Assembly (NCBI RefSeq): GCF_005234135.1
Contig: NZ_CP039964.1
Coordinates: 248,001-312,000, forward strand
Direction of reading: 5' to 3'
Source of the DNA: Pseudorhodobacter turbinis
GTDB taxonomy: Bacteria > Pseudomonadota > Alphaproteobacteria > Rhodobacterales > Rhodobacteraceae
Length of the DNA stretch: 64,000 nt
In this document: positions 44,591 through 53,660 of the stretch, one piece after another
How the letters are laid out: each line of letters opens with the position of its first letter
Position numbering within the stretch: position 1 is the stretch's first letter
Position numbers and translations under genes: made by a program
The notes under the pieces: generated by a model
Database searches by the model: none
What the model saw: the letters and a program-made list of their open reading frames with translations, nothing else
What the model was told of the DNA's origin: nothing

Positions 44591-45393
44591 GTTGCAGCCT
44601 CTACTTGTGCGGCCATGTATTCGGCAAATCCTTCCTGACTGCGGGCGGCGCTTGCATAGTGCTTCAACTCAGCCACATCGGCGTCATACTCACCCCACAG
44701 TCCATAAGGCCAAGCGCCGCGCGGGGCGAGCGCAATGTCTGTTACATACAGCGCGGGAAGTGTTCCCGCCGCTGTTGTCTCATCCGTTAAAAGGTTCGTC
44801 TCAATAATACGCTCGACTGTCACAAGCGTCTCGGTCGAGGCGTAGGCCATTGCAGCCAGTTCGCGCCGCCGCCCAATCCAGACATTACCAAATCGGTCAG
44901 CCATAGGTGCGTGAAAAATCGCGATATCAGGTCGGATTGCCGGAATCAAAACGATCGGGTCTTTGGCGTCGGCGAATGGATTGTCGATAACCAGCCAATC
45001 CTCACGGTTGCGAAGAATATCGCTTCCAATGAGGCCGCGCATTGGTACAAATGGGCTGCCTTTTTGGGCGGCCAAAAGACCGGCATGAATCGCGGGGCAT
45101 GTCGCATCCCGTAGGCGTATTTCGCCATTTTTTACGGCTTGGTTGAAGCGCGGCGCACCACCTGCCTCACCCAAGGTGATTGCACTGGTTTCGACAGAGC
45201 GCACAAGGCCCGCGCCGATTAACTGATCAACCTGTAGACCGCCCGTTGGCACGCAGACCAGATCCAGATCGCCTGCGGCATGGTCAATCATCGGGCGGGT
45301 CATGGCCATCGAGACGCCCGCATAATCGACCGGCAGTGCGATGCGCATTGCGGGCTGAATGCGCCGCACCATTTCATGAATGTCGTTAGCCAT
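44587..45393 (-). CDS. Class I CoA-transferase, alpha subunit (GctA/IpdA type)
   Basis: A 268-residue subunit: DLVCVPTGGLQVDQLIGAGL, SAITLGEAGGAPRFNQAVKN, FVPMRGLIGSDILRN, PDIAIFHAPMADRFGNVWIG. First gene of a seven-gene operon (alpha, beta, CaiB, chimeric ORF, AhpD-like, rhodanese, acyl-CoA synthetase). The ATG at 45393 is behind AGGGGAG; the longer frame from 45552 has no support and would run through the operator-like palindrome. Confidence 0.87.
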   Translation of the reverse strand: MANDIHEMVRRIQPAMRIALPVDYAGVSMAMTRPMIDHAAGDLDLVCVPTGGLQVDQLIGAGLVRSVETSAITLGEAGGAPRFNQAVKNGEIRLRDATCPAIHAGLLAAQKGSPFVPMRGLIGSDILRNREDWLVIDNPFADAKDPIVLIPAIRPDIAIFHAPMADRFGNVWIGRRRELAAMAYASTETLVTVERIIETNLLTDETTAAGTLPALYVTDIALAPRGAWPYGLWGEYDADVAELKHYASAARSQEGFAEYMAAQVEAAT

Positions 45394-45438
45394 TTTGCTT
45401 ACCACTCCCCTGCAGGCACTTGCCGATAATTTTAACAG

Positions 45439-45457
45439 TGTTCTGTATTGTAGAACA
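45439..45457. promoter_or_regulatory. Operator-like palindrome upstream of the CoA-transferase operon
   Basis: TGTTCTGTATTGTAGAACA is a 6-base perfect inverted repeat with a 7-base spacer, 46 bases before the alpha-subunit start, in an AT-rich promoter stretch, followed by a weaker ATTCTGTATATCAGGAT. IclR-family regulators bind such GTTC..GAAC palindromes and one is encoded at 47827-48582; the link is an inference. Confidence 0.5.
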
Positions 45458-45541
45458 TCATTCTGTATATCAGGATATGTTGAGTTTAAGTGACGTGTCA
45501 ATCCACATGTGATGCTGGCAAGGCTATTGTTCTTTCTTCCG

Positions 45542-45573
45542 GCCGGCGTCACTTGATGCCGGCGTCACTTGAT
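45542..45573. repeat. Tandem 16-base duplication
   Basis: GCCGGCGTCACTTGAT occurs twice without a gap. It lies at the junction between the operon's promoter region and debris to its right. Confidence 0.9.
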
Positions 45574-45749
45574 GAAGGTATTGACGACCGAAATTTATGG
45601 AGGAAACATGACGGAATTGCGTTCCGTAATGTGGAGCGATTGGGGGCGCAATAAAGGATAGTATGAGAGAGCATGGGTCCGCGTCCAAAGCTGTGATAGC
45701 GACGCGACAGGGTGTTGGGCAGGCCGGTAAAACGGGTCGAGAGTCTCTA

Positions 45750-46050
45750 TGAGTAATGTCGTTAAAAATTATGGCGCGTTTGTACTGCTGAATGCATAAA
45801 TTTGGACATTAGGCCCGGCGAATTCGTGACGCTGCTTGGTTCTTCGGGCAGTGGCAAAGCCACCTTATTGAAATTTCTGGCAGGGTTTCAATCGATAGAC
45901 AGCGGCGAAGTTTTGATTGTCGGCAAGGCCATTGGTCATGCGCCGACTCATAAATGGGGCTTTGGCATGGTGTTCCAAGCCTATGCAATATTTCCCAATA
46001 TGGTAGTGAACCAGAATATCCGTTTCTCTAATTGGGTGTCTGGGCTTTGA
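45750..46050 (+). pseudogene. ABC transporter ATP-binding protein, N-terminal remnant
   Basis: Reads SNVVKNYGAFVLLNA, stop, NLDIRPGEFVTLLGSSGSGK, ATLLKFLAGFQSIDSGEVLI and FGMVFQAYAIFPNMVVNQNI. This is the N-terminus of a PotA/nitrate-type ATPase up to the Q-loop. The Walker A Thr is replaced (GKATLL), there is an in-frame stop and it ends before the signature motif. A stub of 17 codons at 45608 (MTELRSVMWSDWGRNKG, good ribosome-binding site) precedes it and may be the remains of another ABC component. Confidence 0.7.
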
Positions 46051-46121
46051 TGATGTAACCGCCCCGCGACGGCATCTGTGTGCTAAGGTGGGTCTCTTAG
46101 GATTCACAAAGGGGAGGGGTC

Positions 46122-47125
46122 ATGTCGGAGATTATCACGGTCGGGCTCGATCCGTTGGCCGACAGGCGAATGCGCAGCAATCGCCGATAGGCTGGCAAAG
46201 AATGTGTTTCAGGTTCATGGAGCGGATGGCGCTGGTCACGCGGTGCTGCGTAAGAAGCTGCGGCGGGCGCAGGTGCTGGATTTTTCAGCAAGCTGCCCCC
46301 TTGTGTCGTGGCCATGGAAGCTTGCGGCGGAGCCCACTTTGGGGGCCGCGAGATTGGCAAGCTGGGCCATGACGTCCGGCTGATCCCGCCTGCTTACGTC
46401 AAGCCCTTCGTCAAGCGCCAGAGTGAGGCGGAAAAGAAAAAGATCCAGTGAATCTTTTTCCCGCCGAACGATGCGGCAGATGCTGAGGCGATCTGTGAAG
46501 CTGCGATCCGCCCCACCATGTGTTACCCGGCAGGCGATGCTTGCATCGCCGATAGGGCGTTTTGATCCGGTGAAGAGCGAAGACACACAGGGAGCGGCGA
46601 TGATCTTTCGTGTTAGCGAATTGCTGATCCGGCAGCGCACCCAAGCGATCAATGCTCTGCGTGGTCATCTGACCGAATTCGGCCAGATCGTGCCTCAGGG
46701 CGTGGCGGCTGATGACGGTTCTGGGTATCGGTCCGTGGATCGCCACGGTCATTGCGGTCCTAGCCCCACCGCCCGAGACCTTCCGCAAGGCCCGCGATTT
46801 TGCTGCGTCGTGCTGAAAGCACGCCTCTGGCGCGACGCTGGGCCTGGTCCCACGACAGCATTCGACCGGCGGCAAACAGATGCTCGGGGCGACAACAAAG
46901 ATGGGCGAGCGCTCCTTGCGACGCTTGCTGATCATTGGCGCCAACAGCGTCATCATCAAACGACATGTCCATGCTGCCGCTAAGCCCGGCACGTGGTTGG
47001 GCGGGATGCTGACACGTAAGCCACCGATGCTGGTGCGGGTGGCGCTGGCAAACAAAATGGCACGGATCGTTTGGGCCTTGAGGGCCCGCGGTGGTGTCTA
47101 CAAGGCTCCGGCCACGGCGGTATAA
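46122..47125 (+). pseudogene. IS110-family element (second type), degenerate
   Basis: Starts MSEIITVGLDPLA, with PPCVVAMEACGGAHFGGREI, GHDVRLIPPAYVKPFVKRQS, ADAEAICEAAIRPTM, then hairpin element J, VSELLIRQRTQAINALRGHL and, in other frames, the C-terminal MGERSLRRLLIIGANSVIIK. Multiple stops and frameshifts. Confidence 0.8.
46521..46557 (+). repeat. Hairpin element J (in IS110 remnant)
   Basis: Exactly 37 bases between the Met and Arg codons of IRPTM|RF. Left arm TGTTACCCGGCAG, centre GCGATG / CTTG / CATCGCC, right arm GATAGGG. The host sequence on either side joins cleanly, with no duplication. Confidence 0.88.
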
Positions 47126-47217
47126 GTCGTCAGGGCCGCGAGGACGTCGGAGCGAAGGAGGGGCAAGGAGCAGTTTGAACCGCCCCCAGTTTTCCGGAGG
47201 CTCCAAAGTAAGTATGG

Positions 47218-47462
47218 ATGGAGCCCATGAGAAAAAGTAACAGAGCAAACCGACTTTCGACCGTGGTGCGCGCTGCAGCAATCATGGCCGTTGCGCCAAA
47301 GATTGGTTGTGGCAGAGACACGCTGCGGCGTTGGGTCAAACAATCCGACATCGATAGCGGGCGCAAAGAAGGCCAGACTTCCGATGGGCGCGCCCAGTTT
47401 GAAGCCATGGAACGCGAGGTCCGAGAACTGCGCCAAGCCAACGAAATCCTGATCAAAATACG
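47218..47462 (+). pseudogene. IS3 OrfA remnant
   Basis: Reads [40 protein letters not shown] and [20 protein letters not shown], the HTH and coil of an IS3 OrfA. It meets an oppositely oriented OrfA relic at 47463. Confidence 0.7.
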
Positions 47463-47735
47463 CTGACCCTTACGCAAGATCTCATTCGCCTGCCGAAACT
47501 GGCGCATTTCCCGCTCCAACTCTTTGATCCGATCGCGTTCAGCACTGCTCACACCATCTCGCGTGCCGCTGTCATGCCCTGACTGCCGAATCCAGACCCG
47601 CAATGTCTCCGGGATGCAGCCAATCTTCGGGGCTACCGCAGCGGATTGCGTTTCATAGGAGCCCGGATGCTCCAACACCATGCGGACAGCACGCGCCCCA
47701 GTGCCGCCAACGTCTAAGCAAATGCGCGATAAGCA
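47463..47735 (-). pseudogene. IS3 OrfA remnant, convergent with the previous one
   Basis: Minus strand reads [60 protein letters not shown]. Both relics end at the same codons (RQANEIL), so the junction is a small palindrome. Confidence 0.7.
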
Positions 47736-47826
47736 GTGCAACGGTAATTGCGCGGATAAGGTCTTCAGGAGAGTTTCCACCAGTTTCGAGACACAACCGT
47801 TTGCTTGACTCCACCCAGCTATCCAA

Positions 47827-48582
47827 TCAGGCACCATGGGCATAACCCAGTGTCGCTGAAATTGATCGCGCTGCCTCGACTACTTGAGGCGCTATTATTT
47901 TCAATTGCTTTCGTTTGATGCGCGAATCTGGCCCAGACATCCCGATTGCTCCGACCACCTCGCCTGACCGCCCCAGAATGGCGCAGGAACAGGCTGCAAT
48001 CCCCTCGCGCCATTCCCCCCGTAAGACTTCGGCATATCCCTGCAACTTGGCGACTCGGATATCCTCACGTAGTTCTTTAATCGTGGTTCGCGTGGTGTCA
48101 GTATAGCGCCGCATATGCGGGCGAAACCGCTCAAGATATTCATCCGGCATGTGGCTTAACATCGCTTTGCCTGTGGCCACAGTGAATGCGGGCGCGCGTG
48201 AACCAATACTTGTATGCGCCCGAATGTGATGCAAACTTTCTATTTTATCGACATAGATCACATCAACATCCTCCAAGATCGAGAGATGGACCGTTTCGCC
48301 TGTTTGTTCGGCCAATAACATCATTGCCGGGTGCGCCACTTTAATCAAATCCATCCTGCCAATAACAAAACGGCCCAGCTCCCATATTTTTGTCGTTAGT
48401 TCATAGGTGCTGTTGTTCGGCACTTGGCGGACATAGCCTTGGGATTGCAGCGTTTGCAGTAATCTATGCACGTTGCTTTTGGTAAGCCCCAGTTCGGACG
48501 CCAGATTACTGACCCCGCGCGACTGATCGCTGAGTGCAAGAGTCTCAAGTAAACGCAGCCCCTTGATAAACGCTTTGTCCAT
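47827..48582 (-). CDS. IclR-family transcriptional regulator
   Basis: A 251-residue regulator: N-terminal winged helix ([40 protein letters not shown]) and C-terminal effector domain ([60 protein letters not shown]). It is apparently intact. It probably controls the CoA-transferase operon 2.4 kb away on the same strand, from which it has been separated by IS110 and IS3 debris. Confidence 0.9.
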   Translation of the reverse strand: MDKAFIKGLRLLETLALSDQSRGVSNLASELGLTKSNVHRLLQTLQSQGYVRQVPNNSTYELTTKIWELGRFVIGRMDLIKVAHPAMMLLAEQTGETVHLSILEDVDVIYVDKIESLHHIRAHTSIGSRAPAFTVATGKAMLSHMPDEYLERFRPHMRRYTDTTRTTIKELREDIRVAKLQGYAEVLRGEWREGIAACSCAILGRSGEVVGAIGMSGPDSRIKRKQLKIIAPQVVEAARSISATLGYAHGA

Positions 48583-48639
48583 TCCTTACTTACCACCCAT
48601 TCGGCTTTACCCTCAGATAAGACTGTTACTATACTATTA

Positions 48640-49679
48640 CGCGCAATGGCCGCCACAATAATGCACCAGCCGCAGCCTTGCGTTGATGCCCTCGGCTAGG
48701 CGACGAATAATCTCGCTTTTGCTCTTGCCGTCTTTCGTGCGTTTCTTGACATATGCAAGTGTCGGTTCGTGGCTTCGCATTCTGACGATAGCAACGCGGT
48801 AAAGGGCAGCGTTAGCTTGTCGATTGCCGCCTCGGTTCAATCGAAAGCGGTGTGTCTTGCCACTTGTTGCCGGAATTGGACAAACGCCGCATAGCTTTGC
48901 GAATGCAGCTTCTGAATGGATGCGCGTTGGATCCTCGCCAACAAGGATCATCATCTCCGCGATTGTCAGTGTTGCTATCCCGTGGGATGCCATCAATTCT
49001 GGTGCGCGTTCGGTGACAAGGCGTTCCAGTTCTTTATCGTGTCCAATAATCTCCTCATGAAGCCATAGCCAACGACGTGCCAATGCACGCATGGCCGCTT
49101 TTGCAGAGGCTGATGGATTGTCGATATTGCCAGGTCGAAAGGCCCGATATGCCTGAGTAGAGCAACTTTTCCTCGATTTCCATCAACGGCCTCGCGCAGT
49201 TCGACAGGTGCATTGATGATCAACGTCTTCAAAGTCACCATCGCCTGCGAGCGTAATTTGACAGCTGTATCGCGTGCAATCTTCAGATGCCTGATCATTT
49301 CTGACGACCCTGTTTGTGTTTTAGGTCGTGCTGTTGCTTTCCCAGATAGAACGGATCGTGCGGCACCTTCCGCATCCAAACTGTCTGTTTTACCTTGCGT
49401 GTATCACACCTGTAGATTTGGTCGCGTGACCTCAATGACATTGTAGCCTTGAGCCAACAAAGACCGGGAAAGGCCAGCATCAAATGAAACAGTCCCTTCG
49501 ATTTCGAATCCCAGAACTTTCCCAAGAGATCGCGACCAACGTTCCAATTCCATATATCCCTTCGGATTGGTCGGGATGGACAGGGCCGCCAAACGGGTGC
49601 CTTGTGTATCAATCGCAACAGCCACATGTGTTGCCCTATGCGTATCGATGCCGATTATAACCGGATGTATGCTCTTCAT
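48640..49679 (-). pseudogene. IS110-family transposase (third type), frameshifted
   Basis: Begins MKSIHPVIIGIDTHRATHVA at 49679, changes frame near 49430, continues RHLKIARDTAVKLRSQAMVT, LKTLIINAPVELREAVDGNR, changes again near 49100 and finishes ELMASHGIATLTIAEMMILV and KLCGVCPIPATSGKTHRFRL, NRGGNRQANAALYRVAIVRM. All domains are present but in three frames. Confidence 0.8.
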
Positions 49680-49878
49680 GTTGCCCTCTTGCTAAGAATG
49701 CCCAGACATCGATCCGAGGGGACAGGACTGTGATGGTGCGCCGACAGTCAGGCTCCTATAAGGTCACATCTCGCCCGTTTCCGGGGCGACTTGACGGTCG
49801 ACGCGTCAATACAGAGGTGGTCGCAAGGTTTCGGACCAGTAGTTAAAGTGGATCAACTTGTGAAAGAAGTGATCCCAA
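49680..49878. other. IS boundary debris
   Basis: Between the IS110 start and an IS3 fragment. No gene; probably holds the left non-coding end of the IS110 element and the left end of the IS3, neither of which can be delimited here. Confidence 0.35.
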
Positions 49879-50003
49879 ATGACGAAACGAAAGAACCATC
49901 CGCCCGATTTCCAAGCCAAGGTTGCGCTTGAAGCAATCCGCGAGGAGATAGCGATGGCGGAGTTTTCCAAGAAGTATGGTGTTCATGGCCACTGGCAAAT
50001 GCG
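49879..50003 (+). pseudogene. IS3 OrfA N-terminal stub
   Basis: MTKRKNHPPDFQAKVALEAI, REEIAMAEFSKKYGVHGHW: the first 40 residues of an IS3 OrfA of yet another subgroup, then lost. Confidence 0.65.
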
Positions 50004-50227
50004 CGCAAAGACCTGAGCGGTTGCCCGCCTTCGTGATCTGGCCGCTTTTACAGACGTATCTTAGATCCCGATGACGCGCGGATCTTTGACAGTTTAGTGA
50101 AAATTGTTTGTACCTTGCCCTGCGCGCTACATCGTCGATTAACCTTTTTGGCAGACAAATTTCAGGACGTGCAGGTGGGTTAGGGGCATTCGCTTCGGCT
50201 TGATGCGCGATCTGGAGAGCGGCTGAT

Positions 50228-51556
50228 ATGCCAAGACTAGCACTGTGGACCTTCGATGAAGTTCCGGGATCATCTGTTGGTGCCGATTCGGAAACCAGCG
50301 ACGGCACCTCCCAAAACGGGACTTTTCAAAATGGCGCAACGACTTCGGGCTCTGGCTCGGGGGTGTTTAATGGTAGCAGTGACTATTTTGAAATTCCCTA
50401 CGATCCGGGGTTCGATCTGGACACAGGCTCGGTCGCAATCACATTTACCCAAGAGACTGCCTCGACCGGGAACGACCCTTGGGGAAGTGGCGCGGCCCAA
50501 ACGCTGTTTTCGCGTGACTCGTCGGGTTTTGACGGTGGCGGACACCTTACGATCTATATCAAGGCCGACGGCAGCGTCGCCGTGCGCCATCAGGTACCGG
50601 ATCAATCGTTCTACTACAAAGGTGGCAACGTCACGCTTGGGGAGCCGACGACCGTTATCTATACGTGGAGCCCAACGGGCAGTCAGCTTGTCGTGGACGG
50701 TGTCGTGGTTGATACAGGCACGGAAGCACTGACCATGGCGGGAAACAGCGAACCCATAGTCATCGGCGCAACACAGGCGGTCAGCGGTGACGGTACAGCT
50801 GATATTGTGCAAGGGTTCTTTGACGGTACAATCGAAGGCGTTGCGATTTACGACGAGAATGTCCATGCCAATACGATCCCTTGTTTTACAAAGGGCACGT
50901 TGATCCTGACACCGCGTGGGGAACGTCCGATAGAGACTTTAAGCGTTGGCGATTTGGTCTGCACGGCAGATGGCCCCCCGCAACGCATTCGCTGGATCGG
51001 AGTGCGGCGTCTTGTTCTGGCGAAAGCTTCAAGTGGCGCGGATAATCTTCGTCCTGTCCGGATTGCGGCCGGTGCGCTGGGAAACGGTTTGCCAAAGCGG
51101 GATCTGCGGGTATCGCGTCATCACCGCATGCTGGTCTCGTCCAAAATTGCAGCGCGCATGTTCGGCAGCAGGACGGTACTTGTCGCGGCGATAAAGCTTA
51201 CGGCATTGCCGGGCATTTCTATTGATGAAAAAATCCGTGATGTTGAATATATCCATCTGATGTTTGATCAACATCAGGTGATCTTTGCCGAGTCCGCACC
51301 GACGGAAAGTTTCTACATTTGCCCTGAATCGTTGAAAATGGTTCCATCGGCGTCTCGGCAGGAAATTCTGGCAATCTTTCCAGAGTTGAGCTCCATAACT
51401 TATGTGGCCAAGCCCGCCCAACCAATTCCGCCTGACAGATTGCAAAAGCGGCTTGTTGCGCGGCACCTGAACAACAACAAACCGGTTTTCCAGATGTTTG
51501 ACGGGGAAGCATTGCCCGTGCGCCCCGACCCAGGGCTGCATCTGGCGACATCCTGA
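50228..51556 (+). CDS. LamG-like lectin domain plus Hint domain protein
   Basis: A 442-residue protein. Residues about 1-215 form a LamG/concanavalin-type beta-sandwich (LALWTFDEVPGSSVGADSET, GVFNGSSDYFEIPYDPGFDL, TVIYTWSPTGSQLVVDGVVV). Residues about 218-375 are a Hint domain: CFTKGTLILTPRGERPIETL with Cys1, VGDLVCTADG, RVSRHHRMLVSS with the B-block-like His. Hint domains in roseobacter surface proteins may self-cleave, releasing or anchoring the N-terminal part; there is no C-terminal partner or Asn splice acceptor, so protein splicing is unlikely. No signal peptide. It stands alone between IS debris and a permease remnant. Confidence 0.82.
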   Translation: MPRLALWTFDEVPGSSVGADSETSDGTSQNGTFQNGATTSGSGSGVFNGSSDYFEIPYDPGFDLDTGSVAITFTQETASTGNDPWGSGAAQTLFSRDSSGFDGGGHLTIYIKADGSVAVRHQVPDQSFYYKGGNVTLGEPTTVIYTWSPTGSQLVVDGVVVDTGTEALTMAGNSEPIVIGATQAVSGDGTADIVQGFFDGTIEGVAIYDENVHANTIPCFTKGTLILTPRGERPIETLSVGDLVCTADGPPQRIRWIGVRRLVLAKASSGADNLRPVRIAAGALGNGLPKRDLRVSRHHRMLVSSKIAARMFGSRTVLVAAIKLTALPGISIDEKIRDVEYIHLMFDQHQVIFAESAPTESFYICPESLKMVPSASRQEILAIFPELSSITYVAKPAQPIPPDRLQKRLVARHLNNNKPVFQMFDGEALPVRPDPGLHLATS

Positions 51557-51802
51557 GGCGGATAGCACCCCGTCTGCCAAAGTAACGGGGCAGGGATCAG
51601 GCGCGCGGCTAAAGCGTTTCCGGCGCTCCATGAGACAAAAGGTTCATATCCCTGTCGCGGAGCTGTCACATGCAAGATGGATAACACGCTTGAGATTGGC
51701 GCCGACGATGCCGTTGGTGTCGGCATATGTTCAAGGAGCTTTCCCATGCTTATCCAACGTCGTTAAGCTCTTGGCCTGCTGGAGGCTGCTACGGGTGCGC
51801 TG

Positions 51803-52174
51803 GCTTTGCCAAGGATGGGCTTGGCGATCTCGGCAGGGGCGCAGGGCTATGCCTCGGCGGTTGTGCAACTGGGGGCAACGCCCGCCCGTGTCTATCTGCG
51901 CCACATTCTGCCCAATGTCGCCTCCACCCTGATCGTATCAATGACGCTGACCTTTCCCGAGATCATTCTGATGGAAAGCGGGTTGTCGTTCTTGGGGCTC
52001 GGGGTGCAGCCGCCAGAAAGCTCTTTGGGCAATATGGTTGGTTTTGGCCGCGAATACCTGACGCGTGCGCCCTGGATCATGCTTGGCCCCGCCTTTGTGA
52101 TCATGATGACAACCTTGTCGATCTCGCTGGTTGGAGACTGGCTGCGTGACAAGCTCGACCCGACAATCCGTTGA
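51803..52174 (+). pseudogene. DppC-type ABC permease, C-terminal remnant
   Basis: GYASAVVQLGATPARVYLRH, ILPNVASTLIVSMTLTFPEI, ILMESGLSFLGLGVQPPESS and MVGFGREYLTRAPWIMLGPA end with VGDWLRDKLDPTIR. These are the last 110-120 residues of a peptide-transporter permease; the N-terminal two thirds are missing, and 51557-51802 shows nothing recognisable. It is followed immediately by the GDPD gene, so it was the last transporter gene of that operon. Confidence 0.75.
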
Positions 52175-52188
52175 TGAAGGACACTCCA

Positions 52189-52947
52189 ATGACAAAGATT
52201 ATTGCACATCGTGGCGCCCGCAACCTTTGGGCTGAAAACTCGCTGGAAGGCTTTCGCAATGCTGTGGCCCTTGGGGTTGGCGCTGTGGAATTCGACCTGC
52301 ATCTTGGGGCCGACGGCGCGGTTCTGGTCATCCATGACGCAACTCTGGACCGGACCACAACCGCCAATGGCCCTGTGCGCTATCTTACCAAGACCAGCCG
52401 TCACAATCTGTGTTTAATCGGCCCGGACGGAGAGATCGATGAAGGCGTCCCGATACTTTCGGAAGTGCTGGAAATCATTGCCCCCTGTGCGGGCCTTCGG
52501 ATCATGCCGGAGTTCAAGGCCGATGAGACGGGCTTTTATGATCCGGTATTGATCGAGACGACGGTCGACATCTTGCGCGACTATGGGCTTGCGCCTCGCA
52601 CGACATTGCACAGTTTCGATATTCAGGTGCTGCATCTGCTTGCCCGTATCGCGCCCGAGTTTGACCGCATGATCTCGGTCAATGCCAATTGGGCGGCGCG
52701 GCATGGGGGGATCGAGGCCGTCATCGGGCAGGTGCGCGATTTGGTCAGCATCATCGCCATCGAGCAAGAGCTGTTCGAGGCCGAGTTCGACCGTATCACC
52801 GCCCTGTTCCCGCTGGAGCGGCTTTCTGTTTGGACGGTGAATGATCCGGGCTCAATCGCCCATTGGCTGGCGCGCGGCCCCGGTTATCTGACCAGCGATG
52901 ACCCGCAGCTTGCCCTGAGCATTCAATTAGCGGAGGCCATGGTATGA
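52189..52947 (+). CDS. Glycerophosphodiester phosphodiesterase family protein
   Basis: A 252-residue TIM-barrel GDPD: IIAHRGARNLWAENSLEGFR (His and Glu), AVEFDLHLGADGAVLVIHDA (Glu-x-Asp and the second His), LDRTTTANG, and LSVWTVNDP near the C-terminus. All catalytic positions are present. It would hydrolyse glycerophosphodiesters to glycerol 3-phosphate plus an alcohol; it lacks a signal peptide, so acts in the cytosol. The ATG at 52189 has GAAGGA upstream; earlier TTG/ATG codons at 52171 and 52174 are less likely. Overlaps the HAD gene by four bases. Confidence 0.85.
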   Translation: MTKIIAHRGARNLWAENSLEGFRNAVALGVGAVEFDLHLGADGAVLVIHDATLDRTTTANGPVRYLTKTSRHNLCLIGPDGEIDEGVPILSEVLEIIAPCAGLRIMPEFKADETGFYDPVLIETTVDILRDYGLAPRTTLHSFDIQVLHLLARIAPEFDRMISVNANWAARHGGIEAVIGQVRDLVSIIAIEQELFEAEFDRITALFPLERLSVWTVNDPGSIAHWLARGPGYLTSDDPQLALSIQLAEAMV

Positions 52948-53630
52948 AGGGCTTTGATCTGGTGATCTTCGACTGCGACGGCGTCTTGATCGAAAGCGAG
53001 GCACAGGGCGCGCAGGCATTGGCCGAGGCTGTCACGGCGGCGGGTCGGGCGATGAAAGCGCATGAGGCCGGGCATCTGTTTTGCGGCTGTTCCCACGATC
53101 AGACCGGGGACTTGATCGCGCAGATGGGGTTGGATGCCGAAACGGTCTTGCGCGATGCCGTTCAGCGCTTGTCGCTGCTGTTTGCCCAAGGCGTCCAGCA
53201 GATGCCCGGCATGCAAGAGCTTCTGACCGGTCTTGATACCCGGATCTGTGTCGCCTCGAACAGCAGTGTAAAACGCTTGGCCGGAAGCCTTGGCCGCACC
53301 GCGCTTGCGCCGCTGTTTGGCACACATATCTACAGCGCGGATCATGTCTCCAAGGGCAAGCCCGCCCCGGATTTGGCCCTGCATTGTCTGGCACAGATGC
53401 ACAGTACCGCCGAGCGTGCAATTTTCATCGATGACAATATCCACGGTGTTGCTTGCGCCCGTGCGGCAGGCATCTTGGCTGTGGGGTTTGTTGGCCCGTC
53501 CGAACACCGCGCAGGCCATGCACAAACCTTGCGCGAGGCCGGGGCCGATTATGTGGTTCACGGTACCGCCGAACTGCAAGCGTTGCTGTCCGACTTGTTA
53601 GCGCCGACCTTGATCGGTGCCGCAGAATAA
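52944..53630 (+). CDS. HAD-superfamily phosphatase
   Basis: A 228-residue HAD subfamily IA enzyme: DLVIFDCDGVLIESEAQGAQ with the nucleophile Asp pair (motif I), VASNSS (motif II Ser), KGKPAPDLAL (Lys) and FIDDNIHGVACARAAG (motif IV Asp pair). Probably removes phosphate from a small sugar or polyol phosphate. Start overlaps the GDPD stop (ATGA). Together with GDPD it could use up glycerophospho-compounds imported by the truncated ABC transporter. Confidence 0.88.
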   Translation: MKGFDLVIFDCDGVLIESEAQGAQALAEAVTAAGRAMKAHEAGHLFCGCSHDQTGDLIAQMGLDAETVLRDAVQRLSLLFAQGVQQMPGMQELLTGLDTRICVASNSSVKRLAGSLGRTALAPLFGTHIYSADHVSKGKPAPDLALHCLAQMHSTAERAIFIDDNIHGVACARAAGILAVGFVGPSEHRAGHAQTLREAGADYVVHGTAELQALLSDLLAPTLIGAAE

Positions 53631-53660
53631 CTCCCCGTTCAAAATAGTAAGGATTTCGAC

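Noticed and set aside
5535..46557. CRISPR repeats
   Set aside because: The hairpin elements are dispersed over 41 kb in both orientations without spacers or cas genes, so they are not a CRISPR array.
5535..46557. Reading the hairpin elements as transcription terminators
   Set aside because: They lie within coding frames, lack U runs, and have conserved single-stranded arms outside the stem.
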